From IMG/VR virus record IMGVR_UViG_3300042861_001706, positions 1 through 50,163 of that record: a stretch of 50,163 nt of DNA. One strand, written 5' to 3'. Shown here in pieces: positions 39,076-46,535 of the stretch (position 1 is the stretch's first letter; every line of letters starts with the position of its first letter). The notes beneath the pieces are model-generated. The model saw only the letters and a list, made by a program, of their open reading frames with translations, did no database searches and was not told where the DNA came from. The stretch comes from a virus. The translations under genes and the position numbers were made by a program.

Positions 39076-39777
39076 TTAGTTTTCTAATTTATCGGCTAAC
39101 TTTTCCCACTCTTCTTTACCGAATCTGTCCTTGGATTCTTGTCTAAGTATTCTAGCTAAGTCCTCTGCTTTGTCTTGTTTAAGCTCCGACATAGTATATC
39201 CAATACGATTAAGTATCATACGAGCCTTCCTTTCAAAACTTTCCTTATTTTCTTTAATCACTTGTTTAATAATACGTGTTAAATCAGATTCGTTAATTTT
39301 TTCATCATCTTTAACTCTTTCTCTCCCAACTTCAGACGATAATGTCCCAAGAACACCACCACCTAATCCAGCCATAAGAAGTGCTGCTTGTAATACGTCA
39401 TCACCAGCCATAGTTCCCATCATATATCCAACTATTCCGGCTAAAAGACTAGAAAGACCATATGTTGTTAATTTTCTTTTTAAAAAATGATTTCTTGTTA
39501 TTTCTTTTTTATTATCACCGTAGTCATAATATTTATAACTTTCATTAACGTTCATTTCTAAAGCTCTTTGAATTTTTTCAGCCTTGTCAGGGTTTTCTTT
39601 AAAGAAACTGACTAACCTTTGAAAATCGTCATTTTGTTTTAGTTTTTCCATTTTAGAAAAATCAGAATCCATTTCCATATCTTCAGATTGTGAAATCCAT
39701 TCTTCTTCATTTTCTTTAATTACCCGTTTAATAATTCTTGTTAAATCTGATTCTGTTAATCTTATAATTTTTTTCAT
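39076..39777 (-). CDS. double-tagged fusion protein
   Basis: The 233-aa product carries a full tag at its N-terminus (RLTESDLTRIIKRVIKEN) and a second, nearly identical one in the middle (INESDLTRIIKQVIKEN, about residues 160-176). Between them lie a charged region and two hydrophobic helices (YGLSSLLAGIVGYMMGTMAG and AALLMAGLGGGVLGTLS). After the second tag comes a small basic helical domain (FERKARMILNRIGYTM). It looks like two tagged genes fused in frame. If the tag is a cleavage signal, the protein could be processed into two products. Confidence 0.85.
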   Translation of the reverse strand: MKKIIRLTESDLTRIIKRVIKENEEEWISQSEDMEMDSDFSKMEKLKQNDDFQRLVSFFKENPDKAEKIQRALEMNVNESYKYYDYGDNKKEITRNHFLKRKLTTYGLSSLLAGIVGYMMGTMAGDDVLQAALLMAGLGGGVLGTLSSEVGRERVKDDEKINESDLTRIIKQVIKENKESFERKARMILNRIGYTMSELKQDKAEDLARILRQESKDRFGKEEWEKLADKLEN

Positions 39778-39799
39778 ATTAATAACTGATTACAATTTA

Positions 39800-40144
39800 T
39801 TAATCTCTATGTCCTCTACGAGGTTCGTCCATTAGTCTTTCTATTTTTTCATCGGCCTCTTCTTCATCCTTTACGGGTATTAATCTACCATTTCCAATAA
39901 CATACCATCCGTCATATCGTTCTTCTTTTCTAAGCGGTCCAGAAGTATCAAACTCCTCTCCATCTGAAAATCTTAAAATATGTTCGGCCATTTCGTGTTT
40001 ATTACTAACTTTAGAAACATTTGGCGTTTTTTTACCAAAAACTTTTTTAACTAAAGAATCAAAATCTTCTTTTTCTTCTTCTTTAATCACCCGTTTAATA
40101 ATACGAGTTAAATCTGATTCTGTTAGCCTTATTACTTTTTTCAT
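39800..40144 (-). CDS. tagged protein of 114 aa
   Basis: The product has the canonical tag (RLTESDLTRIIKRVIKEE), then a basic stretch (LVKKVFGKKTPNVSKV) and a small beta domain (YDGWYVIGNGRLIPV) with an acidic then basic end (DEPRRGHRD). The box is at 40157-40164. Function unknown. Confidence 0.8.
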   Translation of the reverse strand: MKKVIRLTESDLTRIIKRVIKEEEKEDFDSLVKKVFGKKTPNVSKVSNKHEMAEHILRFSDGEEFDTSGPLRKEERYDGWYVIGNGRLIPVKDEEEADEKIERLMDEPRRGHRD

Positions 40145-40172
40145 AATTGTTTATTTATAAATATTCAAATAT

Positions 40173-40352
40173 TTACAAATTGGTGGCCAAATTCATAAGA
40201 AATCTTAATTTGGATTCCAAATCTCTTACTTCATTAAGTTGTCTTTCGTTTAATTCCAAAGATTCACCTCTTATTGATGAGATTTGATTTTGTATTCTTG
40301 TATATTCATACATTAGTTGATTATACTTTTGGGCTTTTTGTTCGTTGTTCAT
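40173..40352 (-). CDS. 59-aa coiled-coil protein
   Basis: The ORF (MNNEQKAQKYNQLMYEYTRI to FLMNLATNL) is a continuous amphipathic helix with heptad-like spacing of Leu, Ile and Met. It has its own ATATTTAT box at 40369-40376 and ends in front of the next unit. It is preceded upstream by a terminator (40385-40415). A scaffold or chaperone-like role is conceivable; nothing is proven. Confidence 0.7.
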   Translation of the reverse strand: MNNEQKAQKYNQLMYEYTRIQNQISSIRGESLELNERQLNEVRDLESKLRFLMNLATNL

Positions 40353-40384
40353 AACTTATATATAGGTTATAAATATAAAAAGAA

Positions 40385-40415
40385 AATAAAAAAACCCCAA
40401 CTTGAGATTGGGGTT
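40385..40415 (-). terminator. Rho-independent terminator
   Basis: An AACCCCAA/TTGGGGTT hairpin with a 7-nt loop is followed on the minus strand by TTTTTTATTTT. It ends the gene at 40424. Confidence 0.92.
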
Positions 40416-40423
40416 AGTTATAT

Positions 40424-41017
40424 TTAATATAATTTATCATTTTCGTACTTATCTCTTGTCATTTCTAGAAGGGGAATAACAAATTCAAATAATTCAAGCA
40501 TTGCATCATCTTTAAACCAATTAAAAAACTCACTAAAACTTGAAAAATTTTCTGGGGGTTGAACTGCAACAAAAGTATCATCAGTCCATATTTCATAATA
40601 CGTGTCACCCTCCCCAAGAATATTGAGAACAAAATAATCCGTGACATCAACAGGTAAAAAACAATCACCATCATAATAAGGTGTTGCAAGAACAACAATA
40701 CCATCATTATTTTCTGGGTCTTTTATATCATATTCCATAACACCATCACCTCTTCTGTAAGACGATACTTCATAAGTTTTACCATTAAAATCATAAGAAA
40801 ATTTTTGGTCATAGAATTTTTTATAATAGAAATACTGAAATAAATGTCTTAATTCATTACAATTAAATTCTGGAAAATCATCATTAAAAATAACATCAAG
40901 ACCTTTTGGTGTTAGACTATATCTTGTTAAGGTATCAAACACACCAATATCCTCAAATGAGTCCAGTATTTTGGTTTTTATTTTACTATTTTGATTTTCA
41001 CTAATGATATATTTCAT
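40424..41017 (-). CDS. tagged acidic protein of 197 aa
   Basis: The start MKYIISENQNSKIKTKILDS was chosen because the box (41024-41031) lies just upstream; an ATG 13 codons earlier lies beyond it. The tag is of SENQ type without an I/LxE site. The body is aromatic and acidic with beta strands (KFSYDFNGKTYEVSSYR, DGIVVLATPYYDGDCFLPVD). Function unknown. Confidence 0.77.
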   Translation of the reverse strand: MKYIISENQNSKIKTKILDSFEDIGVFDTLTRYSLTPKGLDVIFNDDFPEFNCNELRHLFQYFYYKKFYDQKFSYDFNGKTYEVSSYRRGDGVMEYDIKDPENNDGIVVLATPYYDGDCFLPVDVTDYFVLNILGEGDTYYEIWTDDTFVAVQPPENFSSFSEFFNWFKDDAMLELFEFVIPLLEMTRDKYENDKLY

Positions 41018-41131
41018 ATAATGATAAATATATAGCCATTCAAAAAATGCGGCCAATCAAAGAACCAAGAAAACTACGGACGAAGTCCGGGTTCGGTTTA
41101 TACCCCCATTACAAAAGGAAGAAAAATAAAA

Positions 41132-41152
41132 AACCCCACTTATGATGAGGTT
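41132..41152 (-). terminator. weak terminator
   Basis: An ACCTCA/TGGGGT stem (one G-U pair) is followed on the minus strand by TTTTTTATTTTT. It lies after the gene at 41157. Confidence 0.6.
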
Positions 41153-41156
41153 AGAA

Positions 41157-41621
41157 TTATTTCTTTTTTACAATTAAAGGACCAAATTTATTTAGGTACA
41201 TAGTAAAATACATTTTCTTTTTTTCAATTGGTTCTTCACCCCAATCCATTTTAGTTTTTTTGTTGCCACCATAAACTGTTATTGGGTCTTTTGTTGCCTT
41301 TTTTGAGAATGCAAGATGTGTTGTCTCAAACCATTCAGAATTTATCCATTCACACCAAGATGAGATTGTATCATAGGTGGGAAAAGATTCAACAATTTTA
41401 TTTTCATTATTATTTAACTGTTTGCCATCTTTATCACTCCATTGGTTTAAGTCCTGAAAAGAAAAATATTCACCACCCATTAAATTATCATATAACTCAT
41501 CAAATAAACTGGAGTCCAGGTCTCCACTTTTTCTTTTAAATTCATCATAATCAGATTCTAAAATAATTCGTTTAACAATTCTTGTTAAATCTCTTTCTGT
41601 TAGTCTTATAATCTTTTTCAT
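41157..41621 (-). CDS. tagged protein of 154 aa
   Basis: The product has a tag of TERD type (RLTERDLTRIVKRIILES) with I-L-E. The body is acidic then basic, with WCEWINSEWFETTHLAFSKK near residue 87 and a terminal KFGPLIVKKK. It starts 1 nt after the 42-aa gene, so it belongs to an operon beginning at 41963. Function unknown. Confidence 0.8.
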   Translation of the reverse strand: MKKIIRLTERDLTRIVKRIILESDYDEFKRKSGDLDSSLFDELYDNLMGGEYFSFQDLNQWSDKDGKQLNNNENKIVESFPTYDTISSWCEWINSEWFETTHLAFSKKATKDPITVYGGNKKTKMDWGEEPIEKKKMYFTMYLNKFGPLIVKKK

Positions 41622-41622
41622 A

Positions 41623-41751
41623 TTAATATCTACGTAATAAATTTTGTATTTTTCTTACCAACATCAAATATTTATCAGATGTTAGTTTACCATTAAGTGT
41701 TTTAAGATAATCAATTAATCTATTTATCGGTCTTCTTTTTCTTTTGACCAT
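41623..41751 (-). CDS. 42-aa basic protein between tagged genes
   Basis: The ORF (MVKRKRRPINRLIDYLKTLN to KIQNLLRRY) overlaps the end of the upstream gene in another frame and stops 1 nt before the next ATG. The tight fit between two genes supports it. The composition is basic and helical, suggesting nucleic-acid binding. Confidence 0.6.
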   Translation of the reverse strand: MVKRKRRPINRLIDYLKTLNGKLTSDKYLMLVRKIQNLLRRY

Positions 41752-41963
41752 CTTTTTGAAACGTCGTTTCTTAATTTCATACCACTTTCTAATTCGTCAG
41801 CGATTTGTCTTAACATAAAAACTTTAGATTCTTGTGATTCATATGAATCCCGTAAAAGGTCTTTTATATTGTTATAAAGTAGATTTTTATCCTTGTCTTC
41901 TTTTAATGTTTTTCTAACAATTCTTGTTAAATCTGATTCTGTTAGTCTAATTATTCTTTTCAT
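41724..41963 (-). CDS. tagged small protein of 79 aa
   Basis: The start MKRIIRLTESDLTRIVRK was preferred to an upstream ATG, which lies before the box (41968-41975). The tag ends in L-K-E. The remaining 55 residues are one or two charged helices (LYNNIKDLLRDSYESQ, FMLRQIADELESGMKLRND). Function unknown. Confidence 0.8.
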   Translation of the reverse strand: MKRIIRLTESDLTRIVRKTLKEDKDKNLLYNNIKDLLRDSYESQESKVFMLRQIADELESGMKLRNDVSKRWSKEKEDR

Positions 41964-42009
41964 AATAATAAATATTATGAAAACCAATTTTAAATTATAT
42001 TTATATATT

Positions 42010-42966
42010 ATGAGACATATATTAAGAAGATTATTAAAAGAATATGAAGAAGAAAAAGCTTTTACAAAAAAAGAGGTTTTATTTTTTAAATTCTTAAACG
42101 CCTATAAAAAGGCATCAAAAGCCGCAAAACGGCAACTTAGTGATTTTATGTTAAAAAATATGCCGACATTTGGTTTTGATCCGGCAGAGTTTACATATTA
42201 CAGTAATTTATACACACAGAATTATAGGGAAGACGGAAGATATGATTTAACAAAGAAAAGTGAATTAAATCAATATCACACTTTAAAAAAACAAAAAACA
42301 TCAAACGCAAACGCCAGGGATTTTGTTGTGGAATTAAAACCATTTAAAGGTTCAAATTTAAGGGCGGATTGGGAACAAGACTATAACGGTGAATGGGCAT
42401 ATGTTGTTTATTCCTGGGATTGGTACCCAATTTTTATGTACAAATACAAAAAATGGTTTGAGGTTGATGATAGATATTCATCATCAACTGGTAAACATAT
42501 GTCAAACGCAACACCAAGAAGATATAATGAAAAACTTGGAAAAACAATGTATATTGTATCAAGAAAAGATATGAAAGATCTTAGAGATGGTAACCAGACC
42601 GTTGAGAGCGTAACAAAAAATAAAAATCAAATGTTTATTGATAAAATTGAAAACCAAATTGATAAACCTAAACAAGTAAGATTAGGGTGGAATCCAAGAG
42701 TAAGGGTTACTTATACGTTTAAAAGTGTTGACATTGAGGATGATAGTCCAGTTATTGATTTAGAAGTTGTAAAGGTTGATAAAATGGGTGGTCAAACATA
42801 TACCCAAATTGATAGGGAAGCTGGTGATTTTTTCAGAAATGAAATGTTGGGTGTAACAAAAGAATATGTTACCGATTTATTAAAAGACCACATTTCAGAT
42901 TATTCGTCAAACATATTGGGTAGAGACGTATCAAAAAATATCTTGGTTAATATTTCATATATTTAA
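42010..42966 (+). CDS. large plus-strand protein with short tag-like start
   Basis: The start MRHILRRLLKEYEEEKAF was chosen because ATATTTATATATT directly precedes it; the longer upstream frame runs antisense through a tagged gene. Residues 7-10 (LLKE) give an L-K-E site, so this may be a minimal tag. The 318-aa body has a basic helical region (residues 20-50), then a region rich in Trp and Tyr (WAYVVYSWDWYPIFMYKYKK, near 140), and a beta-rich C-terminus (RVRVTYTFKSVDIEDDSPVI). Function unknown. It is the largest gene of this region and opposes its neighbours. Confidence 0.78.
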   Translation: MRHILRRLLKEYEEEKAFTKKEVLFFKFLNAYKKASKAAKRQLSDFMLKNMPTFGFDPAEFTYYSNLYTQNYREDGRYDLTKKSELNQYHTLKKQKTSNANARDFVVELKPFKGSNLRADWEQDYNGEWAYVVYSWDWYPIFMYKYKKWFEVDDRYSSSTGKHMSNATPRRYNEKLGKTMYIVSRKDMKDLRDGNQTVESVTKNKNQMFIDKIENQIDKPKQVRLGWNPRVRVTYTFKSVDIEDDSPVIDLEVVKVDKMGGQTYTQIDREAGDFFRNEMLGVTKEYVTDLLKDHISDYSSNILGRDVSKNILVNISYI

Positions 42967-42968
42967 TA

Positions 42969-42999
42969 AAATAAAAAACCCCACTCTTTAAAAATGGGG
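42969..42999. terminator. bidirectional terminator
   Basis: A CCCCA/TGGGG hairpin lies between convergent genes. The T-run is clear on the minus strand (TTTTTTATTTT); the plus side is A/T-rich. Confidence 0.75.
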
Positions 43000-43005
43000 G
43001 ATTAT

Positions 43006-43302
43006 TTAATAATAGAAAAAAGGATTATCTTCTTGAGAATTTTCCACAAGATATTTGAGTTCATCAATAAACTCTATGGTTTGTTCTAATCCGTGTTTTT
43101 CATAATAAGGTTTTAATATTTTCATAACAGTAGTTGTCATTTTTTCAGTATCAAAAAACATTTCATCATTGTCATCATCATCTTCGTCGTCACCATAATA
43201 TGGATCATACATACTTCTGTCTTTATAATCGTCGTTTTCTTTAATTATTCGTTTAACAATACGTGTTAAATCTGATTCAGTTAGTCTGATTACTTTTTTC
43301 AT
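43006..43302 (-). CDS. tagged very acidic protein
   Basis: The 98-aa product has the canonical tag (RLTESDLTRIVKRIIKEN). An acidic segment (SMYDPYYGDDEDDDDND, residues 29-45) almost repeats one in the protein at 18094. A helical C-terminus follows (VMKILKPYYEKHGLEQTI). Its start lies 11 nt after the stop of the upstream tagged gene. Function unknown. Confidence 0.82.
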   Translation of the reverse strand: MKKVIRLTESDLTRIVKRIIKENDDYKDRSMYDPYYGDDEDDDDNDEMFFDTEKMTTTVMKILKPYYEKHGLEQTIEFIDELKYLVENSQEDNPFFYY

Positions 43303-43313
43303 AATATTTTTAT

Positions 43314-43748
43314 TTAATAATCATAACGATTTCCATATTGTCTTAGTGACATTATCCTATCGGCCATTCTAGCTTCCATTGAAGGATTCTCCCTAGGTGG
43401 TGGAAGTTCTTTACCTGAATAATAATCATACCTATATGCGATTTTTAAATATTTTATAACATAGTCAATTTCATCATCTTTCCATAATCCTTTCTCTTTA
43501 GCTTTATTTAATATTGGTTTCACATCTCTTTGAATTAAATAATCTAACCTTCTAAAAGATTCTTCTTTGTCTAAATCCTGTGATCTTATAAATTTATTTA
43601 CATTATGGTTTAAACTACTAATGACGTGTTCAGGAAGCAATCTAAATTTTTTCTCATCTTCACTCGATTTATCTTCTTCCATTTCCATAATGGTTCGTCT
43701 AACAATTCTTGTTAAATCTGATTCAGTAAGTCTTATAATTTTTTTCAT
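43314..43748 (-). CDS. tagged protein with conserved YGNRY tail
   Basis: The 144-aa product has the tag RLTESDLTRIVRRTIMEM (I-M-E). The body is helical and charged. It ends SMEARMADRIMSLRQYGNRY, shared almost residue for residue with the next gene upstream (SMEVRMANRIMSPRRYGNRY). The bodies between tag and tail differ. Function unknown. Confidence 0.82.
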   Translation of the reverse strand: MKKIIRLTESDLTRIVRRTIMEMEEDKSSEDEKKFRLLPEHVISSLNHNVNKFIRSQDLDKEESFRRLDYLIQRDVKPILNKAKEKGLWKDDEIDYVIKYLKIAYRYDYYSGKELPPPRENPSMEARMADRIMSLRQYGNRYDY

Positions 43749-43764
43749 AATATTATATTTTTAT

Positions 43765-44061
43765 TTATTCTCCATAACGATTTCCATATCTTCTAGGTGA
43801 CATTATTCTATTAGCCATTCTAACTTCCATTGAAGAATCTTCAAATTTAGTCCCATCAGGAATTGATTCTGAGTCTTCACTATACCCCATTTCTAAACCA
43901 AGTTCATTTGGTACAAACCCAATACCATATTGGTGAGTTCCAACCATTTCTCCTGTTTCAAAATCAATAACGTTTCTTATAGAAGCATTACGATTTTCTC
44001 TAATTACTCGTTTAATAATTCTTGTTAAATCCGATTCTGTAAGTCTAATTATTTTTTTCAT
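43765..44061 (-). CDS. tagged protein with conserved YGNRY tail
   Basis: The 98-aa product has the canonical tag (RLTESDLTRIIKRVIREN, I-R-E), then a short unique body (VIDFETGEMVGTHQYGIGFV) and the SMExRMAxRIMS tail. The box is at 44078-44085. With its downstream neighbour it shows that both ends of these proteins are conserved while the middles vary. Confidence 0.82.
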   Translation of the reverse strand: MKKIIRLTESDLTRIIKRVIRENRNASIRNVIDFETGEMVGTHQYGIGFVPNELGLEMGYSEDSESIPDGTKFEDSSMEVRMANRIMSPRRYGNRYGE

Positions 44062-44173
44062 ATTATATTCTTTACAAATAAATATCTCAAATTTGTCAAA
44101 ATTTTTCCAAAAATTTTTTTTTGAGATTTGGGTTATTTTAGAAAAGGGGGTCGTGTTTGTGGGAAATAAAAAA

Positions 44174-44524
44174 TTATTGATTATTATCTACACCATATAA
44201 AAACCCGGATAAGTAATCATCATCAATATCATCTTCGTCATAATCATTACATCCCTCACTATCAATTAATTCAAGATACTCGTCTTTGATGTATTGGGAA
44301 AAATTATTTCTAACCCACCTATGTATTAAAACTATCTTATTACTATTAAGTTCAATTCCCATTACATCCGAATTATCTGATACTTGCCAAGAAACTTCGG
44401 TAAGAAATTCTGAAAACGCATAATCACATATATCGGTATCATTACGAAGAACCTCAATACCATTATCAATCAAATCTTTTATTGTTTTTTTTCTTCTTAA
44501 AAATGTAAAATCATTATTTTCCAT
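44174..44524 (-). CDS. acidic protein with FLRRK start
   Basis: The 116-aa product begins MENNDFTFLRRKKTIKDLID, comparable to the start at 36176. The C-terminus is strongly acidic (YDEDDIDDDYLSGFLYG). No family recognised. The box is at 44531-44538, 7 nt upstream. A repeated 21-bp element lies just downstream of the stop (44146-44166). Confidence 0.72.
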   Translation of the reverse strand: MENNDFTFLRRKKTIKDLIDNGIEVLRNDTDICDYAFSEFLTEVSWQVSDNSDVMGIELNSNKIVLIHRWVRNNFSQYIKDEYLELIDSEGCNDYDEDDIDDDYLSGFLYGVDNNQ

Positions 44525-44570
44525 ATATGAATAAATATATGTAAATTACCATATATTCCCAATTATATGA

Positions 44571-44603
44571 TAAAAAACCCCACTCTTATTAGGAATGGGG
44601 GGG
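44571..44603 (-). terminator. terminator with repeated downstream element
   Basis: A CCCCA/TGGGG hairpin is followed on the minus strand by TTTTTTATC. It ends the tagged gene at 44628. Confidence 0.75.
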
Positions 44604-44627
44604 TCGTGTTTGTAGGAAAAGCAATTA

Positions 44628-45065
44628 CTACCACTCCTTATTTTTAAGGTATGTATTAATAATAAATTCGGAATAAGCTCCCCAGATAAAGTTGATAGTA
44701 TTGTTTTTCACATCATAAGGCATAGAATTGGCAACTTTTTTTAAACCATAATTACTATCCATAATATAATCAAAACAACTTGGGGTTGCAGCAAAGAATG
44801 GTTTTCTTGGATCAGCGTGATTTAACATTACAGAAATATTACAATCAAATAAATAATAATGATGCCCCCTAAGTTCTGTATTATCAATTAATTCATTAAC
44901 AACTAAAGTTATAAATTTACTATAAGCACCATCATACATTATTTTTACAAAATTATCAAGTCCACCGACAGCCTTAATCCCGGCACTAATACCTGATTTA
45001 TCAATAACTTTATTAAGATTATTTTTAATGGATTTGTTTTGAGATTCTGTAATAATGATTTTCAT
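44628..45065 (-). CDS. tagged protein of 145 aa
   Basis: The product begins MKIIITESQNKSIKNNLNKV, a TESQ-type tag without an I/LxE site. The body is a globular alpha/beta domain (FVKIMYDGAYSKFITLVVNE, HHYYLFDCNISVMLNHADP, FIWGAYSEFIINTYL). No family recognised. The box is at 45072-45079. Confidence 0.78.
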   Translation of the reverse strand: MKIIITESQNKSIKNNLNKVIDKSGISAGIKAVGGLDNFVKIMYDGAYSKFITLVVNELIDNTELRGHHYYLFDCNISVMLNHADPRKPFFAATPSCFDYIMDSNYGLKKVANSMPYDVKNNTINFIWGAYSEFIINTYLKNKEW

Positions 45066-45279
45066 ATATTAATAAATATATCCACCACATATAATGTTGG
45101 GGGAACATAAACCGGATTTTTTTCAAAAATTTTTCCAGAAATTTTTTTGCGAATATTTCATTTTTGGGATTGAGCCCCCTATTTGACTGTCAAAATGTCA
45201 TATATGGGGGGGATACGGGAGGGGGGAGGGGGTATCTATCCATAGCCCCCCGGTCATAGGGGTATTATAGCCCCCAGGG
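45066..45279. other. G/C-run intergenic region with G-quadruplex motif
   Basis: After the box of the preceding gene this gap holds an A/T inverted block (45124-45148) related to one at 44098-44124, then many G- and C-runs. Plus-strand 45206-45232 contains four G-runs (7, 3, 6 and 5) separated by 4, 1 and 1 nt. Several CCCC tracts follow at 45246-45276. No reading frame is convincing. Confidence 0.7.
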
Positions 45280-45753
45280 TTAATCTATATTCCAATCATC
45301 ATCAATTAAATCTGTGTAGTCAATGTTCCTATCTTTTGTTTCCCATAAAAAAGGATCAATCCACCCTTCACCTTTTAACTCCCAAAGATATGAAGTATCA
45401 ATCTCATCCCCAACATAAGTTAATAATTCACCTTGATGTGTCTCTGAAATATTGGCAACAAACTCTTCCGTATAAGTTATAAGTTTACTCTCAAGCTGGG
45501 GTCTTATAGTATTAATATTTGGGTCAAGTATATCACTTCTTCTATTATGTATTAAGACATACCAAAGATATTCATAATCTAATCTATCTAGATCCCTACC
45601 AATGGGGGCTTTTATTTTATTGTACATTTGAAGATCCATCCCCATAAATTCTCGGATGTCATCAAAGTCATCGTCAACAATTGTAAAAAAGTATTTCATA
45701 TACTTATTAAATTGACTGTCAGATAATTTCTCAAAAAGTGATTGTTCTTCCAT
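45280..45753 (-). CDS. member 3 of the four-paralog family
   Basis: The 157-aa product carries the family motifs: SDSQFNKYMKYFFTIVDDDF, APIGRDLDRLDYEYLWYVL and the end EGWIDPFLWETKDRNIDYTD. It lies 14 nt after member 4, in tandem. Function unknown. Confidence 0.8.
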   Translation of the reverse strand: MEEQSLFEKLSDSQFNKYMKYFFTIVDDDFDDIREFMGMDLQMYNKIKAPIGRDLDRLDYEYLWYVLIHNRRSDILDPNINTIRPQLESKLITYTEEFVANISETHQGELLTYVGDEIDTSYLWELKGEGWIDPFLWETKDRNIDYTDLIDDDWNID

Positions 45754-45767
45754 ATTGTTTTATTTAT

Positions 45768-46229
45768 TTATACATCAAACCATTCATCAATCATATCACC
45801 ATCCCCATCATCCCTATCTGTTTCTTCCCAATCCCAAGGATCAATCACATCTTCATCCTTTAATGCCATTAAGTAAGAACCTTCAAGACTACCTGAAAGA
45901 TATGTTTCAATTTCCCCAGTATATGTGTGCTCAACAATTACCCTTTCTCTTGTAACCCAGTTAACTTCTTGTTCTTCAAGTTGGGGTCTATCATCATATG
46001 GACCACCTTCCGAATTATTTTCCAATAGATAATATAGATATTCAATATCCAATCTATCTAAATCCGGAATACCAAGTGGGGCTCTTAATTTACCTCTTAA
46101 TTGTTTATCCCACATTATATTCCGATAAAAGTCGTCTATATCACTAAATGTATTTGTGACAATTGTATCAAAGTATTTCATATACTTATTTAATTGACTA
46201 TCACTGAATCTTTCTAATACTGAACCCAT
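45768..46229 (-). CDS. member 4 of the four-paralog family
   Basis: The 153-aa product is closest to member 3 at the start (SDSQLNKYMKYFDTIVTNTF), then APLGIPDLDRLDIEYLYYL and the end EDVIDPWDWEETDRDDGDGD. The box is at 46246-46253. The tandem pair points to recent duplication. Function unknown. Confidence 0.8.
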   Translation of the reverse strand: MGSVLERFSDSQLNKYMKYFDTIVTNTFSDIDDFYRNIMWDKQLRGKLRAPLGIPDLDRLDIEYLYYLLENNSEGGPYDDRPQLEEQEVNWVTRERVIVEHTYTGEIETYLSGSLEGSYLMALKDEDVIDPWDWEETDRDDGDGDMIDEWFDV

Positions 46230-46260
46230 AGTTATTTTATATTAAATAAATATCATATTG

Positions 46261-46292
46261 TTTGGTATTGTCAATTATTATTTGTATCTTTG
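46261..46292 (+). promoter_or_regulatory. host-type promoter without an obvious gene
   Basis: TTTG is followed after 20 bp by TATCTTTG on the plus strand. No plus-strand ORF longer than 13 codons follows, so it may drive a small RNA. Confidence 0.6.
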
Positions 46293-46297
46293 TATTG

Positions 46298-46385
46298 TCA
46301 GTGGTTAATACCGAGACGGGTTCGGTCCAGATGTTGGGGATCGCAGAGGGTGGACTCCAGCCTATCTTATAAAAAATATAAGACA
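46298..46385 (+). ncRNA. candidate small RNA
   Basis: A transcript from the 46261 promoter would contain an ACCGA-GACGGG-TTCGGT hairpin, a G-rich segment and a TCTTAT/ATAAGA hairpin. The local base composition is richer in G/C than the surroundings. The 3' end is unclear because the following hairpin has its U-run on the other strand. Confidence 0.35.
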
Positions 46386-46386
46386 T

Positions 46387-46420
46387 AAAAAAATTCCCCA
46401 CCCTAATGAGGGGGATTGGA
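46387..46420 (-). terminator. terminator downstream of the 46536 gene
   Basis: An AATCCCC/GGGGAATT hairpin with imperfect extension is followed on the minus strand by TTTTTTT. Confidence 0.75.
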
Positions 46421-46535
46421 AAATAAGTTGTTAAATTCATCTTGAACTTTACAAGTCACCAGGACTTTGAACAACTAATTCCCGGCTGTGGGGAAAATGA
46501 ATTCTATTAATAAATATCCCCATCTTTTAAAAAAG

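Larger units (their letters stand above)
46230..46535. other. non-coding stretch with plus-strand promoter and hairpins
   Basis: The stretch has no convincing gene. From left to right it holds the ATATTTAT box of member 4, a host-type plus-strand promoter (46261-46292), a possible structured transcript (ACCGA/TCGGT hairpin at 46309-46325, TCTTAT/ATAAGA hairpin near 46362-46380) and a minus-strand terminator (46387-46420). Confidence 0.6.

Noticed and set aside
41049-41147. Plus-strand 32-aa basic frame (MRPIKEPRKLRTKSGFGLYP)
   Set aside because: It includes the terminator of the opposite gene and has no promoter. The segment is richer in G/C than its surroundings but too short to judge.
46237-46440. 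Minus-strand frame of 67 codons
   Set aside because: It covers a plus-strand promoter, RNA hairpins and a terminator, and has no start signal.
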